Shown one piece after another: positions 35,114-45,176 of a stretch of 64,000 nucleotides of DNA (the first letter of the stretch is position 1; the number at the start of each line of letters is the position of its first letter). The notes under the pieces are model-generated. The model saw nothing but the letters and a program-made list of their open reading frames with translations. It was not told where the DNA came from and made no database searches. The translations under genes were made by a program, and so were the position numbers. This DNA is from Leucobacter sp. G161 (lineage in GTDB: Bacteria; Actinomycetota; Actinomycetes; Actinomycetales; Microbacteriaceae). The stretch spans positions 1 to 64,000 of the forward strand of contig NZ_LOHP01000074.1 of the NCBI RefSeq assembly GCF_001482305.1, in the 5' to 3' direction.

Positions 35114-36052
35114 GTGACTCAGAGCCGAGGGAACGCCGAACGCCGACCAAACACCGCGATCGACCAGCGGCCCGGGACAGACGTCGCGATCGAATGCGCC
35201 GACGGATACCGACTCGCAGCGCGGTCATTCGCGCCGAGCCAGGCGACGGACCTCGGCATGACGGCGGTTATCACGACCGCAACCGGAGCGAAGGCCTCTT
35301 ACTACTGGCGCTACGCCGAGTATCTCGCCTCGCGGGGTTTCCGGGCAGTCGTCGCTGACTACCGCGGTATCGGCCGCTCCGCACCCGCGGGTGGTGCAGC
35401 CGGGCTGCGTGGCATGGCGACGCGGTGGCACGAGTGGGGCACGCTCGACATCGATGCCGTCATTGCATGGGCATTAGAAGACGGGCCAGGGCGCCAGCTC
35501 GTCGGGGTCGGCCACAGCTTCGGCGGCCTGGGAGTGTGTCTGGCTCCTCGCGCGCCCGCAATCCAGCGGCTCCTCATGGTGGGCGCCCAGCACGCGCACT
35601 GGCCTGACTACGCTGCCCGAAGCCCGCGTGCATTCTGGCAATGGCACGTCACGATGCCGACGATTGCCGCAGTCACCGGGTACTTCCCGGGGCGGCGCCT
35701 CGGGTGGCTGGAAGATATGCCGCGCGGTGTGGCCTTCGACTGGGCTCGGGGGAGGGCCAACTTTGCCGACACGATTGGGCGTGACGGCCAAATCGTGATG
35801 GAGCGCGTCGCGGAGCTCGAGTTCGACGTCCTCGCGGTCGCCGCAACAGACGACCCTTTCGCGACCGAGGCTGCAATTGAGCGGTTGCTCGAATACCTAC
35901 CAGCAGCCTCTGTCGAGCGCTGCGCGCTCGAACCCGCAGAGCTCGGTGTCTCCGAGATCGGACACCTCGGAGTGTTCCACGAGCGCTTCAAGGACGCGCT
36001 CTGGGGGCGTTCGGCGGAGTGGCTCACCACCGGGCACCGCACCAAGGAGTGA
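35114..36052 (+). CDS. alpha/beta hydrolase
   Basis: A 312-aa alpha/beta-hydrolase-fold protein, cytosolic. The nucleophile elbow is GVGHSFGGLG (about residue 133); an earlier strand carries VVADYRGIGRS; an acid candidate is in AATDDPFATE and a histidine in SEIGHLGVFHE. Start GTG 35114 has GGAGG upstream (35105-35109); the in-frame extension to 34973 translates tandem repeats and is rejected. Substrate unknown; esterase or lipase-like. Confidence 0.83.
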   Translation: MTQSRGNAERRPNTAIDQRPGTDVAIECADGYRLAARSFAPSQATDLGMTAVITTATGAKASYYWRYAEYLASRGFRAVVADYRGIGRSAPAGGAAGLRGMATRWHEWGTLDIDAVIAWALEDGPGRQLVGVGHSFGGLGVCLAPRAPAIQRLLMVGAQHAHWPDYAARSPRAFWQWHVTMPTIAAVTGYFPGRRLGWLEDMPRGVAFDWARGRANFADTIGRDGQIVMERVAELEFDVLAVAATDDPFATEAAIERLLEYLPAASVERCALEPAELGVSEIGHLGVFHERFKDALWGRSAEWLTTGHRTKE

Positions 36053-36109
36053 GGCGCCGCGATACGCGCCCCAAGCACCGAGTCGAAGCATGAGAGACAG
36101 GAGAATCAC

Positions 36110-36460
36110 GTGACACCGCACGACGATCAGACACGCGAAGTGCGACGCGATGACGGCGAGCTCATCGGAGTCGTTAGACGGACGGCGACCGGGCTGTGGA
36201 CACCGTGCGCGGTGTTCGGCCTGCCACTCGCGGAGGCACGTGCGGAGGAGGCTGCTACCCAATACATCTTGGACCACGGCCTCGGATATCTCGCAGAACG
36301 GTGGGAGGTTCGCGAAGGGGATACATGGGTGACTGCTCAGATCATCGAGGCGCGGCCTCGCGAGGTCACTGTGAGCTTTGCAGACTACGGCCATCCTCGC
36401 CTGTTCAACTCGCGACGGACGTTGCAGGATCCACTGCCAGAGCAACTGCGGTTGGCTTGA
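36110..36460 (+). CDS. uncharacterised 116-aa protein
   Basis: No family recognised. A small acidic, soluble protein with no membrane span. An N-terminal hydrophilic stretch is followed by GELIGVVRRTATGLWTPCAVFG, a helix (LAEARAEEAATQYILDHGLGYLAERWEV), then a beta-rich end (WVTAQIIEARPREVTVSFADYG). Start GTG 36110 with AGGAGA upstream. It follows the hydrolase by 57 nt and is probably co-transcribed; a strong hairpin follows. Confidence 0.7.
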   Translation: MTPHDDQTREVRRDDGELIGVVRRTATGLWTPCAVFGLPLAEARAEEAATQYILDHGLGYLAERWEVREGDTWVTAQIIEARPREVTVSFADYGHPRLFNSRRTLQDPLPEQLRLA

Positions 36461-36514
36461 CGAACCCGAACGGCGGCCGGGCGGCCGCCTGGGGAGGCCA
36501 TTCTGGAAATAGTT

Positions 36515-36550
36515 GAGGGCCCCGAACGTGGATGCACGTTCGGGGCCCTC
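36515..36550. terminator. bidirectional terminator before carD
   Basis: Perfect 16-bp stem GAGGGCCCCGAACGTG / CACGTTCGGGGCCCTC with loop GATG between convergent genes. Confidence 0.8.
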
Positions 36551-36588
36551 AGCTTGCGACGCAGCGCAACATTCTTGGGATGCGACGG

Positions 36589-37074
36589 TTACGAGGCGAG
36601 AACCTCGTCGAGGATCATGCCGGCCTTCTCCTCGTCAGTCTTCTCCGCGAGCGCGAGCTCGGACACGAGAATCTGACGGGCCTTGGCGAGCATGCGCTTC
36701 TCTCCAGCGGAAAGCGAACGCACCTCCTGGTCGCGGCGCCACAGGTCACGAACGACCTCCGACACCTTGATGACATCTCCGGAAGCAAGCTTCTCGGTGT
36801 TCGCCTTGAAACGGCGTGACCAGTTGGTGGGCTCTTCGGTGAACGGGGTGCGAAGCACCTCGAACACCTCCTTGAGGCCCTCCTGATCAATCACGTCGCG
36901 AACGCCGACGAGATCGCAGTTCTCTGCGGGCACCTCAATCGTCAGGTCTCCCTGATCGACCTGAAGCTTCAGGAAGAGCTTTTCCTCGCCACCGAGTTTG
37001 CGCTTCTTCACCTCGATGATCTTGGCTGCGCCGTGGTGGGGGTAGACGACGGTCTCTCCGACCTCAAATTGCAT
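36589..37074 (-). CDS. carD: CarD-family RNA polymerase-binding regulator
   Basis: A 161-aa transcription factor that binds the RNA polymerase beta subunit and promoter DNA, stabilising open complexes at rRNA and other housekeeping promoters; essential in mycobacteria. The N-terminal RID domain ([22 protein letters not shown]) and C-terminal helical DNA-binding part ([28 protein letters not shown]) are intact. ATG 37074 has AAGGAG upstream; the longer frame to 37239 is rejected. It is divergent from an LpqE-like lipoprotein, an order also known in mycobacteria. Confidence 0.95.
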   Translation of the reverse strand: MQFEVGETVVYPHHGAAKIIEVKKRKLGGEEKLFLKLQVDQGDLTIEVPAENCDLVGVRDVIDQEGLKEVFEVLRTPFTEEPTNWSRRFKANTEKLASGDVIKVSEVVRDLWRRDQEVRSLSAGEKRMLAKARQILVSELALAEKTDEEKAGMILDEVLAS

Positions 37075-37254
37075 CGAGTTGCTCCTTGTGTTAAACCAAC
37101 CACTAGAATACCACAGCTCGCTGTCGGGAGCCCGGTGTATCTTGCGACTCGGCCAGGCTCGAGTCGCGACGGCCCCGCACTGGGGATAGTATTGACGTAG
37201 GTCTGCGTGCTTCGGGCGCGCACGTTTCAGTTCATCCACGGCTCGGAGGCCCTC

Positions 37255-37884
37255 TTGAAGAATCGGATCGCCGCTTCACTCGCACTTGCAGCAGCGCTCA
37301 CGCTCGGCATGAGCGGGTGCAGCCTCATCGCGCATAACGCTACCGGCGTCGAGTACGCGCCGAGTGACGGCGTACAGGTCACCTCGGAAGGCGTCGCACT
37401 TCGCAACATCATGCTTGTCGCCGACGAGGCTGGCGAGAATTTCAACCTCGTGTTCACCTCGGTGAACAACACGGGTGCCCCCGCTCAGGTTTCGCTCAAC
37501 ATGAAGAGTGAGTCCGCTGACGCGACGCTCGACTTCGAGGCTCCCGCAGGCACGACGTCGTTCGGCAACCCCGAGACCGACGACGAGCTCCTCGTCACCG
37601 CTCTCGATGGCTTGCAGGCGGGCCAGACCGTGAAGACGTACTTTACGATCAACGGCACAGGCGACCTGGTCGAGTTCATCCCGCTGCTTGACGGAACGCT
37701 CAAGGAGTACCAGGGCTACGTTCTTGCTGCCGGCGCTGGCCAGCTTGCTGAGATGAACGCCGAGGATCTCGCGGACATGACCGAAGCACAGATCGCTGAG
37801 GCCGCAGAGGCCGCTGGCGAGTCGGTCGAGGACTTCACCAAGCGCGTTTCGCAGATCGCAGCAGACGCCACAAAGGTCGGCTAA
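37255..37884 (+). CDS. LpqE-like lipoprotein (PCuAC-type domain)
   Basis: Exported lipoprotein, 209 aa. Start TTG 37255 with GGAGG (37245-37249) gives a signal peptide [22 protein letters not shown] whose lipobox Cys is at about residue 22. The mature part is a beta-sandwich of the copper chaperone PCuAC type ([35 protein letters not shown]), then a long acidic helical tail ([20 protein letters not shown]). A typical PCuAC His/Met metal site is not evident. Adjacent divergent carD matches the lpqE-carD order of mycobacteria. Confidence 0.78.
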   Translation: MKNRIAASLALAAALTLGMSGCSLIAHNATGVEYAPSDGVQVTSEGVALRNIMLVADEAGENFNLVFTSVNNTGAPAQVSLNMKSESADATLDFEAPAGTTSFGNPETDDELLVTALDGLQAGQTVKTYFTINGTGDLVEFIPLLDGTLKEYQGYVLAAGAGQLAEMNAEDLADMTEAQIAEAAEAAGESVEDFTKRVSQIAADATKVG

Positions 37885-37917
37885 CAACGGACTTGATCTA
37901 GCCCTCGCGCTAGACAG

Positions 37918-37953
37918 AACGGGCGCCCAGCGAATGTTCGCTGGGCGCCCGTT
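37918..37953. terminator. bidirectional terminator between lpqE-like gene and regX3
   Basis: Stem ACGGGCGCCCAGCGAA / TTCGCTGGGCGCCCGT, perfect, with a TG loop between convergent genes. Confidence 0.8.
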
Positions 37954-37971
37954 TGCGTTGCTGGGTGTGCG

Positions 37972-38664
37972 TTACCCGAAGCGGTAGCCGACACCACGCA
38001 CCGTAGAGATGAGCTTCGGCTGCGCCGGCTCCTCCTCGATGCGCGAGCGCACACGCTTCACGTGCACGTCAAGTGTCTTCGTGTCGCCGTAATAGTCGCT
38101 GCCCCAGACCCGATCGATGAGCTGGCCCCGGGTGAGCACGCGTCCGCTGTGCCGCATGAGGAGTTCGAGGAGCTCAAACTCACGCAGGGGCATCGCGATC
38201 TCTGTGCCTCGAACGGTGACGGTGTGCCGATCGGTGTCGAGGCGGATGCCGTGCGAGTCGAGCGCGCCACCGTCGTCGTCGGTCTCGGGCTCGTCTGCCG
38301 GGACCGCACGGCGCAGCGCAGCACGCACGCGCGCGAGCAGCTCGCGGGTCGAGTATGGCTTGGTCACGTAGTCGTCGGCGCCAAGTTCGAGCCCCACGAC
38401 GATGTCAATTTCGCTGTCCTTGGCGGTGAGCATGATGATCGGCACCTGCGAGCGCAGCCGGATCTCGCGGCAGACCTCGGTGCCGGGGAGCCCGGGCAGC
38501 ATGAGATCGAGGAGCACCAGGTCGGCGCCGTCCGCGTTGAACGCTCGCACAGCGTCGTTTCCGTCATCGACGACTGTGACGCTGTATCCCTCGCGTTCCA
38601 AGAGGAACGCGAGCGGCTTGGAGATGGACTCTTCGTCTTCGACGAGGAGGATGTTTGGGGACAC
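37972..38664 (-). CDS. regX3: OmpR-family phosphate response regulator RegX3
   Basis: A 230-aa response regulator. The receiver domain has VEDEE, phospho-Asp in DLVLLDLMLPG (about residue 53) and TKPYS; the C-terminal winged helix (about 130-228) has LREFELLELLMRHSGRVLTRGQLIDRVWG and LDVHVKRVRSRIE. Start GTG 38664 overlaps the senX3 stop by one base (TAGTG). With senX3 and divergent phoU this is the actinobacterial phosphate-starvation locus. Confidence 0.92.
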   Translation of the reverse strand: MSPNILLVEDEESISKPLAFLLEREGYSVTVVDDGNDAVRAFNADGADLVLLDLMLPGLPGTEVCREIRLRSQVPIIMLTAKDSEIDIVVGLELGADDYVTKPYSTRELLARVRAALRRAVPADEPETDDDGGALDSHGIRLDTDRHTVTVRGTEIAMPLREFELLELLMRHSGRVLTRGQLIDRVWGSDYYGDTKTLDVHVKRVRSRIEEEPAQPKLISTVRGVGYRFG

Positions 38665-39812
38665 TACGCGCGTCCTTTCGTGTCTGTGAGCTGCTGCAGG
38701 GCCTTGCGCGTGCGCTTCACGCGTTTTGCGCGCTTCTTCTTCGGAATGTCGTTGAGTGGGAAAGAGAGTGTGAATCGTGAGCCTTCGCCGGGGGTCGAAC
38801 GCACCGTGACATCGCCACCGTGTGCCCGGAGGGAGTGTCTCGCGATGCTGAGCCCGAGACCGGTCCCGCCGTCCTCGCGGCTGCGGGCGCCGTCGACACG
38901 GTAGAACCGCTCGAAGATGCGCTCGAGGTGCTCTGGCGCGATTCCCGGGCCGGTGTCGGTGATGGTGATGGTGAAGTGTCGTTTCTTGTGCGCGATGCGG
39001 ATCCGCACCGACGCGCCCTCGGGGGAGTGCCTGATGGCGTTGCTGAGGATGTTCGCGACCGCGCTCGAGATTGCGCTCGCGCGCCCCTGAATCGCGGCAG
39101 TCCGCTTCGGATTCGAACTGTCGACGAAGAACAGGTCGACGCCGCGGCGCTCGGCAAAGCTCTCGTGCGCATCGATCTCCTCGTCGACGACGGCGCGGAG
39201 GTCAACCTCGTCGAGGTGCTCGGGGCGCAGCGTCGATTGCGCTTCGGAGAGCTGAATAATGTCGCGGGACAGATCGGCAAGTCGCTTGGATTCTTTCACG
39301 AGACTCGACGCGAACTCCCGCACGAGTTCGGGATCGTCTGCCGCCTCCCGCACAGCTTCTGAGAGTAGCCCGACTGCGGCAATCGGCGTCTTCAGCTCGT
39401 GCGAGACGTTTGCGATGAAGTCGCGGCGCATAGCGGTGAGTCGCTGTTCCTCGCCGAGATCCTCCGCGATGACAACCACGAAGTTCGCTTCGACCCGGAT
39501 GACGTGCGTGCGCACCGGAGCTCCGGGATCATCGGGATGTGGATCACGGTGGGAGGGCGTGCCGGTCGCGAGGACGTGCTGCGCGCGCTGCTGAAACTCT
39601 CGTGTGCGGAGCAGTCCGAGCTCGGTTGGGGTCTCGCTGCGGCGCGCGACGGCATTCGCATAGACGGCAGTGAGGTTGCGGTCGAGGATGACAGCGAACA
39701 CGTCGAGCCCGTCGAGAATCGCGGTCGCGGTCTCGGGGAGGCCATGGAGCTTCGGGAGCTCGGCAAGCGGGAGCATGTCTTCATCGTAAACGGGAGCGAT
39801 CCATCCGCGCAC
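38664..39812 (-). CDS. senX3: SenX3-like histidine kinase lacking membrane segments
   Basis: A 382-aa (or 371-aa from ATG 39779) kinase. A PAS-like sensor fills residues about 20-115; HisKA carries the phospho-His in FIANVSHELKTPIAAVGLL; HATPase_c has NILSNAIRHSPEG, DTGPGIAPEHLERIFERFYR and GGTGLGLSI. Unlike SenX3 of mycobacteria, no N-terminal membrane helix is present, and an in-frame stop lies a short way upstream. The C-terminus is very basic (KKKRAKRVKRTRK). Partner of RegX3; divergent from phoU. Confidence 0.88.
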   Translation of the reverse strand: MRGWIAPVYDEDMLPLAELPKLHGLPETATAILDGLDVFAVILDRNLTAVYANAVARRSETPTELGLLRTREFQQRAQHVLATGTPSHRDPHPDDPGAPVRTHVIRVEANFVVVIAEDLGEEQRLTAMRRDFIANVSHELKTPIAAVGLLSEAVREAADDPELVREFASSLVKESKRLADLSRDIIQLSEAQSTLRPEHLDEVDLRAVVDEEIDAHESFAERRGVDLFFVDSSNPKRTAAIQGRASAISSAVANILSNAIRHSPEGASVRIRIAHKKRHFTITITDTGPGIAPEHLERIFERFYRVDGARSREDGGTGLGLSIARHSLRAHGGDVTVRSTPGEGSRFTLSFPLNDIPKKKRAKRVKRTRKALQQLTDTKGRA

Positions 39813-39913
39813 GAGGTAGTGAAGAGTTCGTCCACTGTTTACCTTGTAGTGACGGGTAGTTCACCGGGGGAAGCGAAAGTAAGTACGTAAGAGGTTGGCC
39901 ACGAAAGGACACC

Positions 39914-40555
39914 ATGCGCGCAGTATTCCAGCAGTCGCTGAGTGAGTTGCAGGAGCGGCTCGCTCTGATGGCAGAGCTCGTCGAAGCATCGATCTCCGAG
40001 GCGACCACCGCCTTCGGAAGCTCGGATGCCGAACTTGCCGAAAACGTCATCGAGCGTTCCGACGAGGTAGACGCGCTCGCGCTCGCCCTCGATGAACTCG
40101 CATTCGACATCCTGCTTCGGCAGTCACCGGTCGCATCGGATCTTCGCCTCGTCGTTGCGTCGCTGCGCATGAGTTCGGAGCTCGAGCGGATGAGCGACCT
40201 CGCCGAGCACATCGCCGAGCTCGCGCGCTACCGCTACCCGGACAGCGCGATCCCGAAGGGGCTGCGGAAGACCTTCACGAAGATGGGCGCGCTCGACGTG
40301 GAGATGGCCGAGGCCGTTGTGCGGTTGTTGCGCGAGCAGGATCCGGCGATCATCCTGGAGATCCGCGACCTCGAGGACGACCTCGACAAGCTGCACGCGA
40401 AGGTCTTTACGAAGATGCTCAGCGACAAGGTGAACGCTGACGCTCTCGGGCTCGTCGACGCCACGCTCGCCAGCCGCTACCACGAGCGTTTCGGCGATCA
40501 TGCGGTGGGCGTCTCGAGGCAGATGCAGTTCTTCTTCTCTGGAGAGATTGCATAG
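39914..40555 (+). CDS. phoU: phosphate signalling regulator PhoU
   Basis: A 213-aa all-helical protein with two PhoU repeats (about residues 15-100 and 118-205), each with the family acidic patches (ELAENVIERSDEVDALALALDE; LRDLEDDLDKLH). It links phosphate uptake to the SenX3-RegX3 pair. ATG 39914 has AAGGA upstream. It is divergent from senX3, the common actinobacterial arrangement; no pst genes are in this window. Confidence 0.92.
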   Translation: MRAVFQQSLSELQERLALMAELVEASISEATTAFGSSDAELAENVIERSDEVDALALALDELAFDILLRQSPVASDLRLVVASLRMSSELERMSDLAEHIAELARYRYPDSAIPKGLRKTFTKMGALDVEMAEAVVRLLREQDPAIILEIRDLEDDLDKLHAKVFTKMLSDKVNADALGLVDATLASRYHERFGDHAVGVSRQMQFFFSGEIA

Positions 40556-40601
40556 CTCGCGCTCAATCGCAACATTCACGGGACCCCGAGAACGCAAACG
40601 G

Positions 40602-40607
40602 TAAGCT
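40602..40607 (+). promoter_or_regulatory. -10 box TAAGCT of a leaderless transcript (cysS)
   Basis: TAAGCT ends 6 nt before the cysS GTG; no ribosome binding site. Confidence 0.6.
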
Positions 40608-40613
40608 TGGGGC

Positions 40614-42098
40614 GTGACTCAACGCATCTACGACACGCACGAGCAGGCAATCGTCGACTTCGTCCCGCAGCACGCGGGCACGGTCGGGATCTACGTCTGT
40701 GGACCCACCGTGCAGTCGTCGCCGCACATTGGCCACCTCCGGAGCACCCTCGTGTACGACCAGATGCGCCGGTGGTTCCGTGCAACCGGTCACGATGTGA
40801 CGTTGATCCGCAATGTCACGGACATCGACGACAAGATTCTCGACAACGCTCGGATTGCGGCGGAGGCCGGTGGAACCGAGCAGTGGTGGGCGCTCGCGTA
40901 CCGCGTTGAGCGGGAGTTCACGGACGCCTACGATGCGCTCGGTGTGCTCGCACCCACGTACGAGCCGCGAGCAACCGCGAACATTGGCGAGATGATCCGG
41001 CTCATCGAGGAGCTCATCGAGCGCGGTCACGCCTACCAGGCGAATGACGGCTCAGCGAGCGTCTACTTCGATACCGGCTCCTGGCCCGACTACGGCTCGC
41101 TCACGAGGCAGCAGCGAGACCAGATGGAAGACGCCGCTGACTCCGAGCCCGTCGGGAAGCGCGACCCGCGCGACTTCGCGCTCTGGAAGGCACACCGCGA
41201 CACCGAACCCGAGTCGGCCTCGTGGCCGTCGCCCTGGGGGCAGGGACGCCCGGGCTGGCACATCGAGTGCTCGGCGATGGCCGCGCGTTACCTCGGTGAC
41301 TCGTTCGACATTCACGGCGGTGGGCTCGACCTTCGTTTCCCGCACCACGAGAATGAGCTTGCGCAGTCGCGCGCCGCGGGTCAGGGGTTCGCGCGCCACT
41401 GGATCCACAACGGGCTCGTGAACACGGGCGGCCAGAAGATGTCGAAGTCGCTCGGCAACTCGCTGTTCGCTGCCGATCTCCTTGCCGAAGCTCGGCCGAT
41501 TGTGCTCAGGTATTTCCTGGGCTCCGCGCACTACCGCTCGACGCTCGAGTACTCGGATGGTTCGCTCGCCGAGGCCGCGGCAGCATTTGAGCGGATCGAG
41601 GGCTTCCTTGAGCGCGCCGAGGAGTTCATGGTCGCCTCCGGTGAGGACCGCGCTGCCGGTGAAGGCGTCGCGCAGCTCTACCTCGCGCCACTCGCAGGCA
41701 CCGCAACGACCGATTCGCTGCCCGCAGCGTTCACGGCCGCGATGCTCGACGACTTTGCGATCCCGCAAGCGCTCGCGGTGCTGCACGAGGCAGTCCGCGC
41801 CGGAAATACAGCCATCGATTCGGGCAACGGCGACGAGCTCGTACGGCTCGCGATCGAGGTCGTCGCGATGCTCGATGTGCTTGGACTCGATCCACGCGAT
41901 AGTGTATGGGGCGCGGCTTCTGGGAACGCCGCTGCCGACACCGCGCTCGATGCGCTCATCGTCGGCCTCATCGAGCAGCGTGCCGATGCACGCGCAAACA
42001 AAGACTTCGCCACGAGTGACGCGATCCGCGATCGCCTAGCTGGTGCTGGAATCATCCTTGAAGACAATCCGAACGGAACCCGCTGGAGTCTCATATGA
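40614..42098 (+). CDS. cysS: cysteinyl-tRNA synthetase
   Basis: Class I synthetase charging tRNA-Cys, 494 aa. Zinc-binding Cys and HIGH motif are in [17 protein letters not shown] (about residues 26-43); further zinc ligands include [10 protein letters not shown] and [17 protein letters not shown] is at about residue 274. The C-terminal helical domain ends [14 protein letters not shown] 40614 is probably a leaderless start. rlmB overlaps its stop (ATGA), forming a cysS-rlmB operon as in other actinobacteria. Confidence 0.96.
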   Translation: MTQRIYDTHEQAIVDFVPQHAGTVGIYVCGPTVQSSPHIGHLRSTLVYDQMRRWFRATGHDVTLIRNVTDIDDKILDNARIAAEAGGTEQWWALAYRVEREFTDAYDALGVLAPTYEPRATANIGEMIRLIEELIERGHAYQANDGSASVYFDTGSWPDYGSLTRQQRDQMEDAADSEPVGKRDPRDFALWKAHRDTEPESASWPSPWGQGRPGWHIECSAMAARYLGDSFDIHGGGLDLRFPHHENELAQSRAAGQGFARHWIHNGLVNTGGQKMSKSLGNSLFAADLLAEARPIVLRYFLGSAHYRSTLEYSDGSLAEAAAAFERIEGFLERAEEFMVASGEDRAAGEGVAQLYLAPLAGTATTDSLPAAFTAAMLDDFAIPQALAVLHEAVRAGNTAIDSGNGDELVRLAIEVVAMLDVLGLDPRDSVWGAASGNAAADTALDALIVGLIEQRADARANKDFATSDAIRDRLAGAGIILEDNPNGTRWSLI

Positions 42099-43111
42099 GC
42101 AATAAGAAGGGGCGCACAGGCGCCGTACGCAAGAAGGGGCTCGGTAAGGGCGTCGGTTCTGGAGGTCAGGGTCGCCAGGCGCTCGAGGGCCGTGGCCCGA
42201 CGCCTCGTGCCGAGGACCGCGAGTATCACCCCGCCGCAAAGGCGAAGGCTGCGCGCGAGCGCTACGAAGCCGCGAAGGCACGCCATCAGGGCGGCGCCGG
42301 TGGCGGTGGCGGGCGAGGCTCGAACACACGCAAGACCGACGAGTCAGAGCTCGTAACTGGCCGCAACGCCGTGCTTGAGGCGCTCCGCACGAAGATTCCA
42401 GCGACCACGCTGTATATTGCTGCGCGCATCGAGATGGATGACCGCATGCGCGAGATTATGCGCATCGCGACCAACCGCGGCGTTGCCGTGCTCGAGGTCA
42501 TGCGCCAAGAGCTCGACCGTATGACCGATCGCGACACCGTGCACCAGGGCGTCGTACTCAAAGTACCGCCGATGGAATATGCGCACCCGATGGATCTGCT
42601 CGAGGACACCCTCGACCGTGGAGAGACCCCGCTGTTCGTCGCGCTCGACGGCGTCACCGACCCGCGCAACCTCGGCGCGATCATCCGCTCGGTCGGCGCG
42701 TTCGGTGGCCAGGGTGTCATCGTGCCGCAGCGACGCACGGCGAGCCTGAACTCCGCCTCGTGGAAGACCTCGGCTGGCGCCGCGGCCCGTATTCCCGTGG
42801 CACGGGCGTCGAACCTCACGCAGACGCTGAAGGAGCTGAAGAAGCAGGGTCTCTTCGTCGTCGGACTCGACGGCGACGGTGACGTCAGCCTGCCCGGTCT
42901 CGACCTCGCAGGCCGCCCGCTCGTGATCGTCGTCGGCAGCGAGGGTAAGGGCCTGTCCCGCCTCGTCACCGAGACCTGCGACGCGATCGTGTCGATCCCG
43001 ATCTCGGCAGTGACCGAGTCGCTCAACGCCGGCATCGCAGCGTCGGTTGCGCTCTACGAGGTGTCGAAGCTCCGCGCGGCTGAGGCTGCGGAGTCCGCAG
43101 CGGCCGAGTAG
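42095..43111 (+). CDS. rlmB: 23S rRNA 2'-O-methyltransferase RlmB (TrmH/SPOUT family)
   Basis: Methylates the 2'-OH of a guanosine in 23S rRNA using SAM. It has 338 aa: a basic Gly-rich tail (residues 1-80), SpoU substrate-binding domain ([22 protein letters not shown]), then the knotted SPOUT domain with [40 protein letters not shown] and [17 protein letters not shown] 42095 overlaps the cysS stop. A strong terminator follows. Confidence 0.94.
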   Translation: MSNKKGRTGAVRKKGLGKGVGSGGQGRQALEGRGPTPRAEDREYHPAAKAKAARERYEAAKARHQGGAGGGGGRGSNTRKTDESELVTGRNAVLEALRTKIPATTLYIAARIEMDDRMREIMRIATNRGVAVLEVMRQELDRMTDRDTVHQGVVLKVPPMEYAHPMDLLEDTLDRGETPLFVALDGVTDPRNLGAIIRSVGAFGGQGVIVPQRRTASLNSASWKTSAGAAARIPVARASNLTQTLKELKKQGLFVVGLDGDGDVSLPGLDLAGRPLVIVVGSEGKGLSRLVTETCDAIVSIPISAVTESLNAGIAASVALYEVSKLRAAEAAESAAAE

Positions 43112-43142
43112 TTTCGGGTCGCCGACTCAGCCCAGACAACAC

Positions 43143-43181
43143 GAGAGAGGGCCTCCTGCGTCAAGCAGGAGGCCCTCTCTC
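43143..43181. terminator. bidirectional terminator between rlmB and serC
   Basis: Perfect 17-bp stem GAGAGAGGGCCTCCTGC / GCAGGAGGCCCTCTCTC with loop GTCAA between convergent genes. Confidence 0.85.
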
Positions 43182-43199
43182 GTTCGTTGGTGCAGTCGG

Positions 43200-44324
43200 C
43201 TACAGCCGCTCGAGGATGTAGTCGATCGCGCCGGTGAGCGTGCGCACATCATCGGGATCGATCGAGGTGAAGGTCGCGATGCGCAGCTGGTTGCGGCCCA
43301 GCTTGCGGTACGGCTCGGTGTCAACGATGCCGTTGGCGCGGAGCGCCTTCGAGATCGCTGAGGCATCGATCGAGTCGTCGAAGTCGATCGTCGCGACGAC
43401 CTGCGAGCGGTGCGCGGGATCGGTCACGAACGGCGTCGCCACCTCAGACTGCTCGGCCCAGTCGTAGAGCACGCCGGAGGATTCCGCGGTGCGAGCCGAG
43501 GCCCAGGAGAGGCCGCCGTTCTCATTGATCCAACGCACCTGCTCCTCCATGAGCGCGAGCGTTGCGAGTGCGGGGGTGTTCAGCGTCTGGTTCAGGCGCG
43601 AGTTCGAGAGGGCGCCAGCGAGGTTCAGCGACTCCGGAATGTACCGGTCGCCGTTCGTCTGCCGCTCGATCCGCTCGATCGCAGCGGGCGACACCAGTGC
43701 GAACCAGAGGCCGCCGTCCGACGCGAAGTTCTTCTGCGGTGAGAAGTAGTAGACGTCGGTCTCAGCAGCATCGAATTCGATGCCGCCGGCGGCGCTCGTC
43801 GCGTCGACCACAGTGAGGGCTCCCGGATCCACATCGGGGCCGGCGGCGCGACGCACCTCGGCCATTACGCCCGTCGACGTCTCGTTGTGCGGGTACGCGT
43901 AGAGGTCAATGCCCGCCTGCGGGAGGATCTCGGAGCGCGAGCCTGGCTCGGCCTGTCGGATCACCGGCTCTTCGAGGAACGGTGCAGCGGCAGCGGCGAT
44001 GCCGAACTTTGCGCCGAACTCACCAAACGTGAGGTGCTGGCTGCGGCGCGAGATCAGCGAGTGAACAGCCGAATCCCAGAACGAGGTCGCTCCGCCATTG
44101 GCGAGGAGGATCTCGTAGCCCTCGGGCGCGCGGAAGAGATCGGCAAGTCCCGAGCGCAGACTTCCCACGAGATCCTTCACGGGAGCCTGGCGGTGCGAGG
44201 TGCCGAGCACGGTCGGCTGCAGGCTCGACAGGAACGCGAGCTGCTCGTCGCGGATCTTCGACGGGCCGCAACCAAAACGTCCGTCGGCGGGAATGAGTGA
44301 TGATGGAAGTTCTATGGCGGCCAT
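43200..44324 (-). CDS. serC: phosphoserine aminotransferase
   Basis: PLP enzyme of serine biosynthesis converting 3-phosphohydroxypyruvate to phosphoserine. It has 374 aa from ATG 44324 (MAAIELPSSLIPADGRFGCGPSKI). Actinobacterial SerC features include LGTSHRQAPVKDLV, NGGATSFWD, AYPHNETSTGV, DATSAAGG and the PLP Lys in YYFSPQKNFASDGG. On the minus strand TACAAT lies 7 nt before the ATG, so the mRNA is nearly leaderless. Confidence 0.94.
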   Translation of the reverse strand: MAAIELPSSLIPADGRFGCGPSKIRDEQLAFLSSLQPTVLGTSHRQAPVKDLVGSLRSGLADLFRAPEGYEILLANGGATSFWDSAVHSLISRRSQHLTFGEFGAKFGIAAAAAPFLEEPVIRQAEPGSRSEILPQAGIDLYAYPHNETSTGVMAEVRRAAGPDVDPGALTVVDATSAAGGIEFDAAETDVYYFSPQKNFASDGGLWFALVSPAAIERIERQTNGDRYIPESLNLAGALSNSRLNQTLNTPALATLALMEEQVRWINENGGLSWASARTAESSGVLYDWAEQSEVATPFVTDPAHRSQVVATIDFDDSIDASAISKALRANGIVDTEPYRKLGRNQLRIATFTSIDPDDVRTLTGAIDYILERL

Positions 44325-44486
44325 ACGCCCAATTGTAGGGAGTAACTGGTGCTCGTGCCGCCATGCACCGACCGCGATTCTGGTGGCCATGGCCGAATAC
44401 TGCGGCCGAGTGGCTGAACTCTTGCGTGAGTGCGCGCTCGAGATGTCGTAAGCTGGGGCTACGCAGACGGCTTGTAGGGGTATACA

Positions 44487-45176
44487 TTGACGGACCTGAT
44501 TGACACCACCGAGATGTACCTTCGAACGATCCTCGAGCTCGAGGAAGAAGGCATCGTGCCGTTGCGCGCGCGCATCTCGGAGCGACTAAGCCACTCGGGC
44601 CCGACGGTTTCGCAGACCATTGCCCGGATGGAGCGGCTGGGACTCGTGATCGTGACGGGCGACCGGCAACTCGAGTTCACCGAGGAGGGACATGCCCGCG
44701 CGATCCGCGTGATGCGCAAGCATCGCCTCGCTGAGCGGCTCCTCGCAGACGTCATTGGCCTCGAGTGGGAGTTTGTTCACGAAGAGGCATGCCGCTGGGA
44801 GCACGTGATGAGCGAGCAGGTTGAGTTGAAGCTGCTGAGCATCCTTGACCGTCCGACCGTCTCCCCGTACGGCAACCGCATTCCGGGGCTCGAAGAGCTC
44901 GGTGCCCGCCCGGCCCCGCCGCTCGACAGGAATGAAGTTGGGATCACCGACTGGCTTGCCCAGCCGCATAACCCGACGCGCGTCACCATTCGGCGCCTGG
45001 CCGAGCCAGCGCAGAACGAACCCGAGTTGCTTGCCCAGCTCTCAGCTGCCGGGGTGGTTCCCGGCAGTACAGCTTCTCTCACCCGCACAGGCGATGTTGT
45101 TCGTGTGGCAGTGGAAGGAAACAGTGAAGCCATCGACATTCCTGTGGAGGTGGCGGCACACATTTTCGTCTCATAG
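44487..45176 (+). CDS. ideR: DtxR/IdeR-family iron-dependent repressor
   Basis: Metal-dependent transcriptional repressor, 229 aa, closely following C. diphtheriae DtxR: TTEMYLRTILELEEEG, HTH LSHSGPTVSQTIARMERLGLV, VMRKHRLAERLL, and the metal ligands of HEEACRWEHVMS (Cys, Glu, His retained). The C-terminal SH3-like domain occupies about residues 155-229. TTG 44487 is the start fitting the family; AGGGG lies 6 nt upstream. It probably represses iron uptake with Fe2+; manganese sensing cannot be excluded. Confidence 0.92.
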   Translation: MTDLIDTTEMYLRTILELEEEGIVPLRARISERLSHSGPTVSQTIARMERLGLVIVTGDRQLEFTEEGHARAIRVMRKHRLAERLLADVIGLEWEFVHEEACRWEHVMSEQVELKLLSILDRPTVSPYGNRIPGLEELGARPAPPLDRNEVGITDWLAQPHNPTRVTIRRLAEPAQNEPELLAQLSAAGVVPGSTASLTRTGDVVRVAVEGNSEAIDIPVEVAAHIFVS

